From: Negativicutes bacterium
GTDB taxonomy: Bacteria; Bacillota_C; Negativicutes; Sporomusales_B; JARLHX01
DNA: 64,000 nucleotides
Assembly: GCA_031292035.1 (NCBI GenBank)
Contig: JARLHX010000280.1
Location: 89,985 to 153,984 of the forward strand
Reading direction: 5' to 3'
Shown: one piece after another, positions 1 through 8,784 of the stretch
How positions within the stretch are numbered: position 1 is the stretch's first letter
How the letters are laid out: each line of letters starts with the position of its first letter
The notes under the pieces: model-generated
Database searches by the model: none
The model's input: only the letters and a program-made list of their open reading frames with translations
What the model was told of the DNA's origin: nothing
Translations under genes and position numbers: made by a program

Positions 1-882
1 GATGGGGATGGATGCAGCCGAGGTATTGCCGTAACGGTCGACATTGACAACAACTTTTTCCATCGGGACTTTGAGTCGCTTGGCGGCTGACTGGATGATC
101 CTCATATTGGCCTGATGCGGGATCAAAACATCGATGGCATCAGTCCCGAGTCCGGCGTTATCCAACGCTTTCAGCGCCGATTCGCCCATCACTCTGACGG
201 CAAACTTAAAGACTTCGTTGCCGTTCATATGTACATAATGCAGACGGTTTTGCACCGACTCTGCGCTGGCCGGAATCCGCGTTCCACCGGCCGGTAATTT
301 CAATAGGTCGCCGCCGCTGCCATCGGCTCCGAGATTAGCACCCAAAATGCCATAGCCATCGGCAGTTTCCGCAATAACAGCCGCACCGGCGCCGTCACCG
401 AACAGGACACAGGTATTACGGTCGGTCCAGTCGATGATGCGGGTCAGTGATTCTGCTCCGATCACCAGGATTTTTTTATAAAAACCGGTTTTGATAAACT
501 GAGAGGCAACCACCATGCTATAAACAAAACCCGAGCATCCGGCTGCGAGATCAAAAGCTGCAGCATGGGTAGCCTTTAGATTGGCTTGCACTAAACAGGC
601 TGTGGAGGGGAAGAACATGTCCGGTGTGGCTGTTCCCACAATAATCAGGTCAAGTTCCTCGGCGCTCACCCCGGCATCATCCAGGGCTTTTTGCGCTGCG
701 AAGGTCGCCAAATCCGATGTAGCCATCGAAGGGTCGACTACACGCCGTTCCCGGATACCAGTTCGTTCTACTATCCATTCGTCATTAGTGTCCACGATTT
801 TTTCCAGATCTTTATTGGTAACGACCTTTTCCGGGACATAATAACCAAGACCGATGATTCCAACTGACTTTTCACTCTTCAT
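1..882 (-). CDS. fabH: 3-oxoacyl-ACP synthase III (partial, 3' end outside window)
   Basis: Beta-ketoacyl-ACP synthase III, which condenses an acyl-CoA with malonyl-ACP to start fatty-acid synthesis in the cytoplasm. The N-terminus reads MKSEKSVGIIGLGYYVPEK. The catalytic triad is visible: Cys116 in AAGCSGF, His256 in PHQANMR and Asn286 in YGNTSAA. 294 codons lie in the window; the last 30 or so run off the left edge. The ATG at 882 has GGAGGG about ten bases upstream. It overlaps the end of plsX by 11 bases, so plsX and fabH are probably translationally coupled in one operon with fapR. Identification is firm. Confidence 0.96.
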   Translation of the reverse strand, partial: MKSEKSVGIIGLGYYVPEKVVTNKDLEKIVDTNDEWIVERTGIRERRVVDPSMATSDLATFAAQKALDDAGVSAEELDLIIVGTATPDMFFPSTACLVQANLKATHAAAFDLAAGCSGFVYSMVVASQFIKTGFYKKILVIGAESLTRIIDWTDRNTCVLFGDGAGAAVIAETADGYGILGANLGADGSGGDLLKLPAGGTRIPASAESVQNRLHYVHMNGNEVFKFAVRVMGESALKALDNAGLGTDAIDVLIPHQANMRIIQSAAKRLKVPMEKVVVNVDRYGNTSAASIPI

Positions 883-1891
883 TCGCAACGATTCCCTCCT
901 TAGCGATATTCTCGCGGATATGTTCAACCACTTGGTTTTCCGAAAATTCTTTGGCCACTCGTATGGCATTACGCAATGCTTTTGCCCGCGAACTGCCATG
1001 GCAAATGATAAAACCGCCCTCAACACCCAGCAAGGGGGCTCCGCCATATTCGGCATAATCAAGTTTTGCCTTCAATTTTCTGAACGCCGGTAACACCAGC
1101 AAAGAAGCTAATTTAACCAACAGACCTGCGCTGTTGATGGATTCTTTCAGTAATTGCATGATAGCGCTGGCGAAGCCTTCGCCGGTTTTTAGAACAATGT
1201 TGCCGACAAAACCATCGCACACTACCACATCAACAGTCCCTTTGGGTATGTCGCGTCCTTCAACATTGCCGATAAATCGAATGGTCTCCAGTTTCTTCAA
1301 TAGAGGATAAGTCGCCAGCACCACTTCATTGCCTTTGGTCTCTTCCTCTCCGATGGTAAGCAGCCCGACCCGCGGATCTTTCACCCCTAAAATACATTGC
1401 GCATATATCGACCCCATAATGGCACTTTGAACCAAATGTTTGGGCTTGCTGTCGACATTGGCCCCGGAATCCAAAAGCACGGTGGTGCCGGTCAGATTGG
1501 GAATCGGTGTGGCAATGGTCGGCCGTTCAATCCCCTTGATCCTGCCAAGCCCCAGCAAAGCGGCTGCCACGGCAGCGCCGGTGCTACCGGCTGATATGAC
1601 CACATCGCAGTCTCCTTGCTTGACTAGCCGGGTGGCAACAACTACCGACGCATCCTTTTTTTTGCGGACTGCAGCGCCGGGATGTTCGGTCATTTCAATG
1701 ACTTCGCTGGCATGGTGGACGCTAATCCCCGTTTTTTCCCACCCAGGATATTGCGCCAGTACCGGTAGTATTTTCGCTTCGTCTCCCACTAAAACAATTT
1801 CACAGTCATATTCTCTGGCAGCTTCGACCGCGCCTAACACTATCTCAGCAGGCGCAAAGTCTCCACCCATCGCATCTATTGCAACCCTCAT
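872..1891 (-). CDS. plsX: phosphate acyltransferase PlsX
   Basis: PlsX converts acyl-ACP to acyl-phosphate, the first step of phosphatidic acid synthesis in most Gram-positive lineages; PlsY (45072-45686) uses the product. The protein opens with MRVAIDAMGGDFAP, the family hallmark, and is 339 residues long, the usual size. The chosen ATG at 1891 has GAGAGGAG just upstream. An ATG 15 bases further out lies inside that ribosome site and is unlikely. It lies downstream of fapR and upstream of fabH, the classic FapR-controlled order. Confidence 0.96.
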   Translation of the reverse strand: MRVAIDAMGGDFAPAEIVLGAVEAAREYDCEIVLVGDEAKILPVLAQYPGWEKTGISVHHASEVIEMTEHPGAAVRKKKDASVVVATRLVKQGDCDVVISAGSTGAAVAAALLGLGRIKGIERPTIATPIPNLTGTTVLLDSGANVDSKPKHLVQSAIMGSIYAQCILGVKDPRVGLLTIGEEETKGNEVVLATYPLLKKLETIRFIGNVEGRDIPKGTVDVVVCDGFVGNIVLKTGEGFASAIMQLLKESINSAGLLVKLASLLVLPAFRKLKAKLDYAEYGGAPLLGVEGGFIICHGSSRAKALRNAIRVAKEFSENQVVEHIRENIAKEGIVANEE

Positions 1892-1902
1892 ACTATCTCC
1901 TC

Positions 1903-2460
1903 TCAATGCTCTAGTGAGACCATGATGAACTTTGAGCGAAAAACCTCCTGATGATCATTTCTAGTTTTTACCCAAACAAAATATTTATTGCCCCGTTTTT
2001 TGACGACTTCTGCTTTGGCTATCAGCTTTTCGCCAATATGTACAGGGATTTTGTATTTAATGTTGGCCACTCCGGTCACGGCAGCAGGCGCATCAACAAC
2101 TGCAAGAGCGAGTGAATTGGCCTGGGCAAAAATATGATGCCCTCTAGCGACATGAGTTTTTTCAAAAACCATGTCTGCTGTAATAGGCATAAGTGAAATA
2201 CCCGATTTGCCCAATTCAAGATCGATGAGGTCGCCAATCACATCGGTGCGGGCGATGGCCTTGAGTTTGGTCTGTGCCTCTTCCGCCATCTGCTTGGTCC
2301 GCTCCCTTAGTTCAGGAATACCAAGTTCAAGACGGTCCAGACGAATGGTCTGGACACTGACCGCAAGAATCTCAGCCAACGCTTCATCGGTGAGAAAAGG
2401 GCTGGTATTCAATTTTTCGATAAGGGTTTCTTGTCGAATTTTCTTTTGTGCCCGCGCCAT
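1903..2460 (-). CDS. fapR: transcription factor FapR, fatty acid and phospholipid regulator
   Basis: FapR is a malonyl-CoA-responsive repressor of lipid synthesis genes. It has an N-terminal helix-turn-helix (about residues 15-60, with the stretch [16 protein letters not shown]) and a C-terminal hot-dog fold thioesterase-like domain that binds malonyl-CoA. Length is 185 residues, matching the family. An upstream in-frame ATG exists, but the ATG at 2460 follows GGGGTGAAGGA directly and starts the conserved MARAQKK sequence. It lies first in the fapR-plsX-fabH operon, so autoregulation is expected. Confidence 0.94.
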   Translation of the reverse strand: MARAQKKIRQETLIEKLNTSPFLTDEALAEILAVSVQTIRLDRLELGIPELRERTKQMAEEAQTKLKAIARTDVIGDLIDLELGKSGISLMPITADMVFEKTHVARGHHIFAQANSLALAVVDAPAAVTGVANIKYKIPVHIGEKLIAKAEVVKKRGNKYFVWVKTRNDHQEVFRSKFIMVSLEH

Positions 2461-2487
2461 TCCTTCACCCCAACTTATAAGCAGATG

Positions 2488-2514
2488 ATAATACCTATTG
2501 CTAGTAACTATTAT
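2488..2514. promoter_or_regulatory. imperfect inverted repeat, possible FapR operator
   Basis: A 27-base imperfect palindrome with ATAATA and TATTAT ends overlaps the -10 element and start-site region of the fapR promoter. Position is right for an autoregulatory operator. The match to the published TTAGTACC-N-GGTACTAA FapR consensus is only partial (6 of 8 in each half, with a longer centre), so the assignment is an inference. Confidence 0.4.
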
Positions 2515-2538
2515 ATCGCCCGCTACTAAGTTTAGCAA
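2510..2538 (-). promoter_or_regulatory. sigma-A promoter of fapR-plsX-fabH
   Basis: On the minus strand TTGCTA (2538-2533), a 17-base spacer, then TATAAT (2515-2510). It lies just beyond the rpmF terminator and about 50 bases upstream of the fapR start. Confidence 0.75.
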
Positions 2539-2540
2539 GT

Positions 2541-2583
2541 AAAAATAAAGCAAGATAAAAGTACAATTTGTCTTTTATCTTGC
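2541..2583 (-). terminator. intrinsic terminator after rpmF
   Basis: A perfect 12-bp stem (2550-2561 with 2572-2583, 10-base loop) followed on the minus strand by a T-rich run. It ends the yceD-rpmF transcript just before the fapR promoter. Confidence 0.85.
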
Positions 2584-2598
2584 TCACTCAAAACATTC

Positions 2599-2778
2599 TT
2601 ATTCTGCGGCGGTAACAACAGCCTTCCCTTTATAAAACCCGCATTCGGCGCACACGCGGTGCGGCATTGTCGGCTGGTGACACTGCGGGCAGGCAACAAG
2701 CCCCGGAACAGTTAGTTTCCAGTTGGCGCGGCGTTTATCGCGGCGCGCTTTCGATGTTTTTCGTTTTGGAACTGCCAT
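2599..2778 (-). CDS. rpmF: 50S ribosomal protein L32
   Basis: A 59-residue protein starting [17 protein letters not shown], the invariant L32 N-terminus. Two CxxC pairs (CPQC and CAEC) form the zinc ribbon, so this is the zinc-binding (C+) form. AAGGAGG lies seven bases before the ATG. It follows yceD in the conserved yceD-rpmF pair. Confidence 0.97.
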   Translation of the reverse strand: MAVPKRKTSKARRDKRRANWKLTVPGLVACPQCHQPTMPHRVCAECGFYKGKAVVTAAE

Positions 2779-2847
2779 ATTCTATTCCACCTCCTTGTAA
2801 TGCCACTGGCAAATACAGAAATACCGGCTGATGAACCATAATTGCGA

Positions 2848-3354
2848 CTATTTTAAAAGATTTTTTAAAACCTCTAGACGCGGATCAAGGCTATCCGAAT
2901 TACAGCCACACGAAACCTGGTTTAAATCAACCCCACACTCACGGCAAAGCCCTTTACAGGCTTCAGAGCACAACATCTTTATCGGTTCAGCTAAAAATAC
3001 CGTCTCGCGAATGAGGTCGGTAAGATCAATCTCATCACCGCTAAAAAAGATGGCTTCCTCGCCCTCTGACTTTGAATCTGGCGTGGGTTCCGGGCGAAAG
3101 GTCTCTGCAAATGGAATGGTCACCGGATTGCGAAATTCCCGCAAACAGCGGTGGCAATCGGCATGGGCCGTTCCTGTCACCTGTCCCTCAACTAACAGAT
3201 GTTGGCCAGTATTGACAACCTCACCCACTACTTCGAGTTGGCCGTCCAGCCAAAGCTGATCAGAGCCGTCTGCAAATTTAGCAGCCGGTTGGACAAAATG
3301 AAAGGATTGGCGTTCGCCAACGGTTTGCCGTACTTGGTTTACGTTAATTTTCAT
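2848..3354 (-). CDS. YceD/YlbN family protein (DUF177)
   Basis: 168 residues beginning MKINVNQVRQ. DUF177 proteins are almost always encoded just before rpmF; in plants and E. coli relatives they affect 23S rRNA accumulation. Paired cysteines are present in the middle (CHRC) and a cluster lies near the C-terminus (CSEACKGLCREC), as in other family members. The ATG at 3354 follows GGTGG by six bases; an ATG 15 bases upstream is less well placed. Expressed from the consensus promoter at 3379-3407. Confidence 0.9.
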   Translation of the reverse strand: MKINVNQVRQTVGERQSFHFVQPAAKFADGSDQLWLDGQLEVVGEVVNTGQHLLVEGQVTGTAHADCHRCLREFRNPVTIPFAETFRPEPTPDSKSEGEEAIFFSGDEIDLTDLIRETVFLAEPIKMLCSEACKGLCRECGVDLNQVSCGCNSDSLDPRLEVLKNLLK

Positions 3355-3378
3355 CTTTTTCCACCCCAACCTTCATTA

Positions 3379-3407
3379 ATTATAGCGACACCATTATGGT
3401 TTGTCAA
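3379..3407 (-). promoter_or_regulatory. consensus sigma-A promoter of yceD-rpmF
   Basis: Minus-strand TTGACA (3407-3402), exactly 17 bases, TATAAT (3384-3379). A perfect match to both consensus hexamers, fitting strong expression of a ribosomal protein operon. Confidence 0.92.
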
Positions 3408-3432
3408 GAAAAGCGGGGATGGTAGACTACAT

Positions 3433-3459
3433 AAAAAATGGGGAAGCACTTTGCTCCCC
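3433..3459 (-). terminator. intrinsic terminator after ackA
   Basis: GC-rich stem with one bulge (3440-3448 with 3452-3459) followed on the minus strand by six T. Confidence 0.75.
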
Positions 3460-3482
3460 CACGAAAAGTTTAAACTTGATTT

Positions 3483-4685
3483 TTATGCCAAGTTCTCGCA
3501 AATTTCCCGGGTATCGCGGGCAATAACCAATTCCTCGTTGGTGGGAATGACAAATATTTTGACTTTAGCCCCATCAACGCTGATTTCCTGAGCTTTTCCG
3601 CGGACATTGTTTTTCACCGGGTCAATCCTTGTCCCTAAAAACTCCAACCCTTGGCAAATTCTATCCCGCATGGTAATGGCGTTCTCACCCAGCCCAGCGG
3701 TAAATACCATTGCGTCAACTCCGCCCATGGCTGCTACATAACCGCCGATGTATTTGCGCACTTTGTGAGCGAATACTTCCAGCGCCAGTTCAGCACGTTC
3801 GTTGCCTTCATCTGCGGCCTGCTCGATATCGCGGAAATCGCTGGAAATACCTGAGATACCAAGAACACCAGACTTCTTATTCAGATAGTTATCCATCTGA
3901 TCAGGCGACATGTTCTCTTTTTTCATCAGATAGGGAATGATGGCCGGATCGATTTCACCACAACGGGTTCCCATGACAAGCCCCTCAAGAGGCGTGAAAC
4001 CCATGCTGGTATCAATCGATTTGCCATGTTTGATGGCGGTGATGCTGGCGCCGTTGCCAAGATGACAGGTGATGATCCGAAGGCTGGTTACCTGCTGGCC
4101 CATAAGTTCTGCAGCCCGTTGTGATACATATTTATGGGAGGTACCATGGAAGCCGTAGCGGCGAACACCGTATTTCTCATAAGCCTCATAAGGCAGGCCA
4201 TATAAGAAGGCATATTTGGGCATGGTCTGATGAAAAGCCGTGTCGAATACGCCCACCTGCGGAACACCAGGCATAATATCGGCACAGGCGTTAATCCCCA
4301 TGATATTCGGAGGATTATGTAAGGGAGCCATTTCAATACACTCTTCCAAAGCAGACATGACCGCCGGTGTAATTAGCACCGAGTCAGCAAATTTTTCCCC
4401 GCCATGAACGACCCGATGACCGATAGCGGAAATCTCTGTCATGCTTTTGAGAACACCGTGATTTGCGTCTGTTAGCGCACCAAGCACCATTTTGATACCG
4501 ATACTGTGATTACTGATATCAGCGGTTAGGACGACCTTCTCCTTGTCGGCAGGTTGATGGGTCAACACCGAACCGGGTAGGCCGATGCGTTCAACCAGCC
4601 CTTTCGCTAAAACAGATTCATCAGTCATGCTAAACAGCTGATACTTGAGTGATGAGCTGCCGCAATTGACAACAAGCACTTTCAT
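3483..4685 (-). CDS. ackA: acetate kinase
   Basis: Acetate kinase interconverts acetyl phosphate plus ADP with acetate plus ATP, the last step of acetate fermentation. The 400-residue length is standard. Family signatures are [16 protein letters not shown] at the N-terminus, [23 protein letters not shown] and CHLGNGASI. The ATG at 4685 is preceded by GGGGGAT. There is no phosphotransacetylase gene beside it. It sits inside the otherwise conserved ylb block, between tmcAL (divergent) and yceD. A palindrome in the shared upstream region may be its operator. Confidence 0.97.
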   Translation of the reverse strand: MKVLVVNCGSSSLKYQLFSMTDESVLAKGLVERIGLPGSVLTHQPADKEKVVLTADISNHSIGIKMVLGALTDANHGVLKSMTEISAIGHRVVHGGEKFADSVLITPAVMSALEECIEMAPLHNPPNIMGINACADIMPGVPQVGVFDTAFHQTMPKYAFLYGLPYEAYEKYGVRRYGFHGTSHKYVSQRAAELMGQQVTSLRIITCHLGNGASITAIKHGKSIDTSMGFTPLEGLVMGTRCGEIDPAIIPYLMKKENMSPDQMDNYLNKKSGVLGISGISSDFRDIEQAADEGNERAELALEVFAHKVRKYIGGYVAAMGGVDAMVFTAGLGENAITMRDRICQGLEFLGTRIDPVKNNVRGKAQEISVDGAKVKIFVIPTNEELVIARDTREICENLA

Positions 4686-4718
4686 TCAGGAATCCCCCTT
4701 GTTGGTTAAATAACATTC

Positions 4719-4736
4719 TTGGTCTGACCACCAGAC
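4719..4736. promoter_or_regulatory. palindromic site upstream of ackA
   Basis: TTGGTCTGACCA contains the TGGT-N3-ACCA arrangement seen in operators of the FadR/PdhR/LldR branch of GntR regulators, and overlaps a second repeat GTCTG-N5-CAGAC. It is 34 bases upstream of the ackA start codon. The regulator is unknown. Confidence 0.35.
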
Positions 4737-4871
4737 ACCTATTATCTTTTTCGACATGACCCTTCTTTTCCCTGCCACCTTGTGATTTTAATAGCAAATT
4801 TTATGGCGGCGGGAGGACTTGCTGAACTTAGCGCGAAGGCAAGTATGAGTGTTTCAGAAGGAGTGAACTGG

Positions 4872-6113
4872 ATGCAGGCCATAGGCATCATTGCCGAATA
4901 CAACCCTTTTCATAATGGCCATCGCTGGCATCTCGACCAATCCCGCGCAATATCGGGCCAGGATCTGGTCATCGCCGTGATGAGCGGCCATTTTGTTCAA
5001 CGCGGTGAACCAGCCGCATTCGACAAGTGGACTCGGGCCGAGATGGCTGTGTCAGCCGGCGTCGACTTGGTGCTGGAGCTGCCGGCGGTATTCGCCGTCC
5101 GTAGTGCCGAGTATTTTGCCACCGGCGGCATCCGCCTTCTTCAGTCGCTTGGGGTGGTTGACCGGGTCGCTTTCGGCGCTGAGAATGCCGATTTAGAGGT
5201 GTTGTCCGCGATTGCCGATGCTGTTGACGACCCGATAACCATCGAGTATTTAAAGCTCGGCCTGGAGAGTGGCGAGACTTACGCCAAAGCACTGGGAAGG
5301 GCACTGGCCAGAAAGTCGGGGGCGGCGGCAGCTGTGATTGCCGCTCCGAACAACATCTTGGCGATTGAATATATTCGAGCTATCCGGCGGTTTGCTCCCC
5401 GCCTTTGTCCCCTGCCCATTCCCCGCCGCGGTGTCGGCCACCATGAAGCAGACATCACCGGTCCCATCGCCAGCGCCACCGCAATTCGCCAGGCGCTGGC
5501 AGACAAGACTATCGATCAGGAAGCAATCTGCGCCGCGATGCCGGCATTCAGTGCCAGTTCCATCAAATCCGCTATGGTCAGCGGTCGCGGTCCGGTATTT
5601 TTTGCGGACTTCGATCAAATGCTCCTGGCGAAATTGCGTTCCATGCCTTTGGCTGACCTGGCAGATCTCCCTGATGTCAACGAAGGTCTACAAAACAAGA
5701 TCAAGGCAGCGGCGTTACAAGTCACTACTGCCCGAGATCTGCTGAGTAACATAAAATCAAAACGCTATTCCCATACCCGCCTTCAACGCATCCTCATTCA
5801 CGCCTTGTTGGGCTGCAGCCAAAGTCGTCTGCGGGATTTTGACGCCACCGGCCCCTTATATGCCAGGGTGCTGGCCTTCAGCGACCGGGGCCGGACTTTA
5901 CTGCGGCAACTGTCCCGAACATCCGACATTCCTGTCATCACTAAGACTACCCGGTTTTTAAACAGCAGCCAACGCGATTCTCACTCTCTTACTCCCTTGC
6001 AGGCAATGCTGGCTGTCGATACCTTGGCTACTGATCTTTATATGCTTGCCATGCCTAATCCTCAGGAGCGGCTTGGAGGGGGCGATTTCCGCACATCGCC
6101 GCGCTATCTGTAG
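4872..6113 (+). CDS. tmcAL: tRNA(Met) cytidine acetate ligase TmcAL
   Basis: Homologue of B. subtilis YlbM/TmcAL, which uses acetate and ATP to make N4-acetylcytidine at the wobble position of elongator tRNA-Met. The nucleotidyltransferase-type motif NPFHNGH is at residues 10-16 of the chosen protein. Length is 413. The ATG at 4872 has AAGGAG eight bases before it, whereas the longer reading frame start 90 bases upstream has no ribosome site. Its end overlaps the convergent ylbK gene by 59 bases. It is divergent from ackA, whose product generates acetate. Confidence 0.93.
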   Translation: MQAIGIIAEYNPFHNGHRWHLDQSRAISGQDLVIAVMSGHFVQRGEPAAFDKWTRAEMAVSAGVDLVLELPAVFAVRSAEYFATGGIRLLQSLGVVDRVAFGAENADLEVLSAIADAVDDPITIEYLKLGLESGETYAKALGRALARKSGAAAAVIAAPNNILAIEYIRAIRRFAPRLCPLPIPRRGVGHHEADITGPIASATAIRQALADKTIDQEAICAAMPAFSASSIKSAMVSGRGPVFFADFDQMLLAKLRSMPLADLADLPDVNEGLQNKIKAAALQVTTARDLLSNIKSKRYSHTRLQRILIHALLGCSQSRLRDFDATGPLYARVLAFSDRGRTLLRQLSRTSDIPVITKTTRFLNSSQRDSHSLTPLQAMLAVDTLATDLYMLAMPNPQERLGGGDFRTSPRYL

Positions 6114-6879
6114 TACCGTCAAGCAAATGGCGGACTTTCGGCAAAGCCGCCACCATTGCTTTTTCCCCCAGAGCGACACATTCTTCCACAGAGTCAAAGG
6201 CGCTGGGCGAGATATGGGCAATATCCGGTCTCACCAGTACATCGCAATACGGGAGGCGGTTTTGAAACAATTCCCGCTCCATAATATCAATGGATTGGAT
6301 CAGTACATCAAACATATTGGTAATATTGGCAACTGTACCACTTGGCACAAGGTCGATTCCAATGACGATATCGGCCCCCATGCGATGCGCCACATCGATA
6401 GGCGTAGGATTCAGCACAGCCCCATCCACGAGCAGCATGTCACCCATCTGATACGGCACAAAAATCCCGGGCACTGAAATACTGGCCCTGACGGCCTGGG
6501 CTACTTCACCTTCGCGCAGAACCACTTCGCGGCCTTGATTTAAGTCGGTAGCAACAATCGCCAACGGAATATTCATCTGATCAAAACTTTTATGCTGCGT
6601 CAATAGGCGCAGCATTTCCAATGCCCGGTCGCCTGCCACCAACCCCATTTTCGGGATAATAAAATCCAGCCAGTGGCGCCGTTTTAGATTCAAAGCCAGT
6701 TTAAGGATCATATCGCTGTTAAGACCGGCAGCATACAATGCGCCAATCAGGCTTCCAATGCTGCTGCCGGCAATAAAGCTTACGGGAATATTTTCCTGTT
6801 CCAGGACGCGCAGCACGCCGACATGGGCCATCCCGCGCAATCCTCCGGAGCCGAGAGCTAATCCGATGGTTGGAATCAC
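6055..6879 (-). CDS. patatin-like phospholipase/acylhydrolase YlbK
   Basis: Patatin-fold serine hydrolase of the YlbK/RssA group. Visible are the oxyanion glycine loop (GSGGLRG), the nucleophile elbow GSSIG (Ser about residue 38) and the DGA motif carrying the catalytic Asp (about residue 150). No signal peptide, so cytoplasmic or membrane-peripheral. I prefer the GTG at 6879, which sits four bases after GGAGGT; an ATG 12 bases upstream lies before that ribosome site and lacks its own. Substrate is unknown. Its neighbours tmcAL and ylbJ are the same as in Bacillus. Confidence 0.85.
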   Translation of the reverse strand: MIPTIGLALGSGGLRGMAHVGVLRVLEQENIPVSFIAGSSIGSLIGALYAAGLNSDMILKLALNLKRRHWLDFIIPKMGLVAGDRALEMLRLLTQHKSFDQMNIPLAIVATDLNQGREVVLREGEVAQAVRASISVPGIFVPYQMGDMLLVDGAVLNPTPIDVAHRMGADIVIGIDLVPSGTVANITNMFDVLIQSIDIMERELFQNRLPYCDVLVRPDIAHISPSAFDSVEECVALGEKAMVAALPKVRHLLDGTTDSAAMCGNRPLQAAPED

Positions 6880-6982
6880 ATCTACCTCCATCTGGGCTCG
6901 CTTACGCCCTGTTCGTAGTTATAATACCCCAGCCGCCCCAATATATATATTAACAGACTGTTGGGGCAAGGAGGAAGTTTGG

Positions 6983-8230
6983 ATGGTTATCTGGAGGAAG
7001 GGAAAACGTTATCGTTCGCGGATATTGACATATTTTATGGCCTTTACCACTGTCTTTATAACCGTCGCCATGGTGCAATTCCCTAAGGATGCCTTTGACT
7101 CAGCCGTGGTTGGGCTAAATTTATGGTGGAATATCGTCTTTCCTTCCTTACTGCCCTTCTTTATCCTTTCGGAAATCCTCATGGGGTTGGGAGTGGTGCA
7201 CTTCATCGGTGTATTGCTTGAACCGCTGATGCGTCCTGTGTTCAATGTTCCTGGGGTCGGTGCTTTTGCTCTGTCGATGGGCCTCGCCTCAGGCTACCCC
7301 ATGGACGCGGTCATCACCGGCAAATTTCGCAAAAACCAACTGTGTACCGCGGTGGAAGCCGAGCGACTGCTCTCCTTCACCAATACTGCAGATCCCTTAT
7401 TTATGTTCGGAGCAGTCGCTGTTGGTATGTTTGGCATGCCTGAGCTTGGCGCCACCATCGCATTGGCCCATTATTTGTCCAGTTTCCTTGTGGGGATTAT
7501 TTTTCGCTATCATCGTCGTCACGACGGAGAGAGCCAAGATGCCGCTCGGCCGCAGGGCAACATTATTCTCAGAGCTTTTCGCGCCTTGTACAACGCCAGA
7601 CAACAAGACAAACGTTCACCCGGACAGTTGCTGGGAGATGCGGTGAAAAGCTCGATGAATACCATCCTGTTAATCGGCGGCTTTATTATTGTATTCTCTG
7701 TCATGATCCGTATCGTCACGGTAATTGGTGCAACCAGTACTTTAAACGCTGTTTTTGCCTGGGTGTTGAGCTCGGTGGGTTTCGACACCAACCTCGCACC
7801 GGCGATGGTCAGCGGCCTGTTTGAAATTGATCTCGGCACACTGGCTGCCAGCCAAGCCGACGCCCCGATTATCGAAAAGGTAGCTGTAGCCGGTGCCATC
7901 ATTGCCTGGAGCGGTCTGTCGGTGCACGGACAGGTGGCCAGCATTGTTATCGAATCCGGCATCCGGATGGGTCCCTATATGTTCGGCCGTGTTTTGCATG
8001 CCATCTTTGCCGCCGGCCTGACTTTGCTGCTCATGGGACCGGGCCATAGCCTTGCCAGTTACTACTCGGTGCCGGTGATCTTCATGCCTGGCGATAATCA
8101 GCCTCTCGTCTTTTGGCTCACCCGAATCGAACAAATTGGCTATCAGCTCACCTTGTTCGTCGCCATCCTGCTAAGCCTTTCCCTCATCTTCCATCTTGCG
8201 CGGAGTCTGCGGCTAATGGGAAAAAAATAA
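6983..8230 (+). CDS. ylbJ: sporulation integral membrane protein YlbJ
   Basis: YlbJ is made in the mother cell during sporulation and is needed for spore cortex formation in B. subtilis; it resembles nucleoside transporter gate proteins. The 415-residue protein has many membrane segments and a long cytosolic loop around residues 175-215. The ATG at 6983 follows AAGGAGG with an eight-base spacer; the reading frame is open 225 bases further upstream but without a start signal. The A-rich last codons (two Lys and stop) also supply the U-tract of the terminator for the convergent gene. Confidence 0.9.
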   Translation: MVIWRKGKRYRSRILTYFMAFTTVFITVAMVQFPKDAFDSAVVGLNLWWNIVFPSLLPFFILSEILMGLGVVHFIGVLLEPLMRPVFNVPGVGAFALSMGLASGYPMDAVITGKFRKNQLCTAVEAERLLSFTNTADPLFMFGAVAVGMFGMPELGATIALAHYLSSFLVGIIFRYHRRHDGESQDAARPQGNIILRAFRALYNARQQDKRSPGQLLGDAVKSSMNTILLIGGFIIVFSVMIRIVTVIGATSTLNAVFAWVLSSVGFDTNLAPAMVSGLFEIDLGTLAASQADAPIIEKVAVAGAIIAWSGLSVHGQVASIVIESGIRMGPYMFGRVLHAIFAAGLTLLLMGPGHSLASYYSVPVIFMPGDNQPLVFWLTRIEQIGYQLTLFVAILLSLSLIFHLARSLRLMGKK

Positions 8231-8256
8231 GGAATCCCTTGGGCTCAAGGAACTCC
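8221..8256 (-). terminator. intrinsic terminator of the rsmD-coaD-coiled-coil operon
   Basis: Stem 8231-8241 with 8246-8256 (9 of 11 paired), then seven T on the minus strand. The T tract lies within the last codons of ylbJ. Confidence 0.7.
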
Positions 8257-8298
8257 TCCTGTCGATTCGGCTATGATCGCGACGTCACGCTGCTCCGC

Positions 8299-8754
8299 TT
8301 ACGGTTCATTTTTGGTCTGGTGCAGCTTACCATGTCCCTGCCGGACGGCTTCTAACGTCCGGGTAAGATTTTCTTCCAAATAACTAAACACATCGTCGGC
8401 ATAACTCACCGAGTCAACCTGCAGATCACGCGCCGTCTTGCGAGCCTGTTGGAGAATTTCATTGGCTTGCTCCTGTGCTTGGCGGGTAATATTGTTTTCA
8501 TCGGTTAACTTATGTATATAATTCTTGGCTTGATCGACGATATTCTGAGCATCTTTTTGCGCCTGCTCCAAAATATGCTGCCGCTCGCTGATCACGCGAT
8601 TGGCCTCCATGATTTCCCCTGGCAGGACCTCGCGGATTTCATCGATCAAATGCCCTAAGTCATCTTCCTCTATCAGGCGTTTGTTGGTAAACGGGACGCG
8701 GCCGCTGTCCAGCAGCAACGCTTCCATCTCCTCTAATATTTGCTCGATCGTCAT
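8299..8754 (-). CDS. coiled-coil protein of the rsmD-coaD operon
   Basis: 151 residues, almost entirely helical. Residues about 45-145 form a long charged coiled coil rich in Gln, Glu, Ala and Arg. Such proteins are often annotated as ATPase subunit H-like or DivIVA-like, but no nucleotide-binding motif is visible. GGGGAGG precedes the ATG by five bases. It is the third gene of the rsmD-coaD transcript and faces ylbJ. A structural or envelope-division role is possible; function is not known. Confidence 0.8.
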   Translation of the reverse strand: MTIEQILEEMEALLLDSGRVPFTNKRLIEEDDLGHLIDEIREVLPGEIMEANRVISERQHILEQAQKDAQNIVDQAKNYIHKLTDENNITRQAQEQANEILQQARKTARDLQVDSVSYADDVFSYLEENLTRTLEAVRQGHGKLHQTKNEP

Positions 8755-8784
8755 ACGTACCTCCCCTTTCGCTCTCCTGCGGCT

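Noticed and set aside
4686..4871. Riboswitch or T-box leader upstream of ackA or tmcAL
   Set aside because: No specifier-type stem, T-box sequence or terminator hairpin was seen; only a palindrome.
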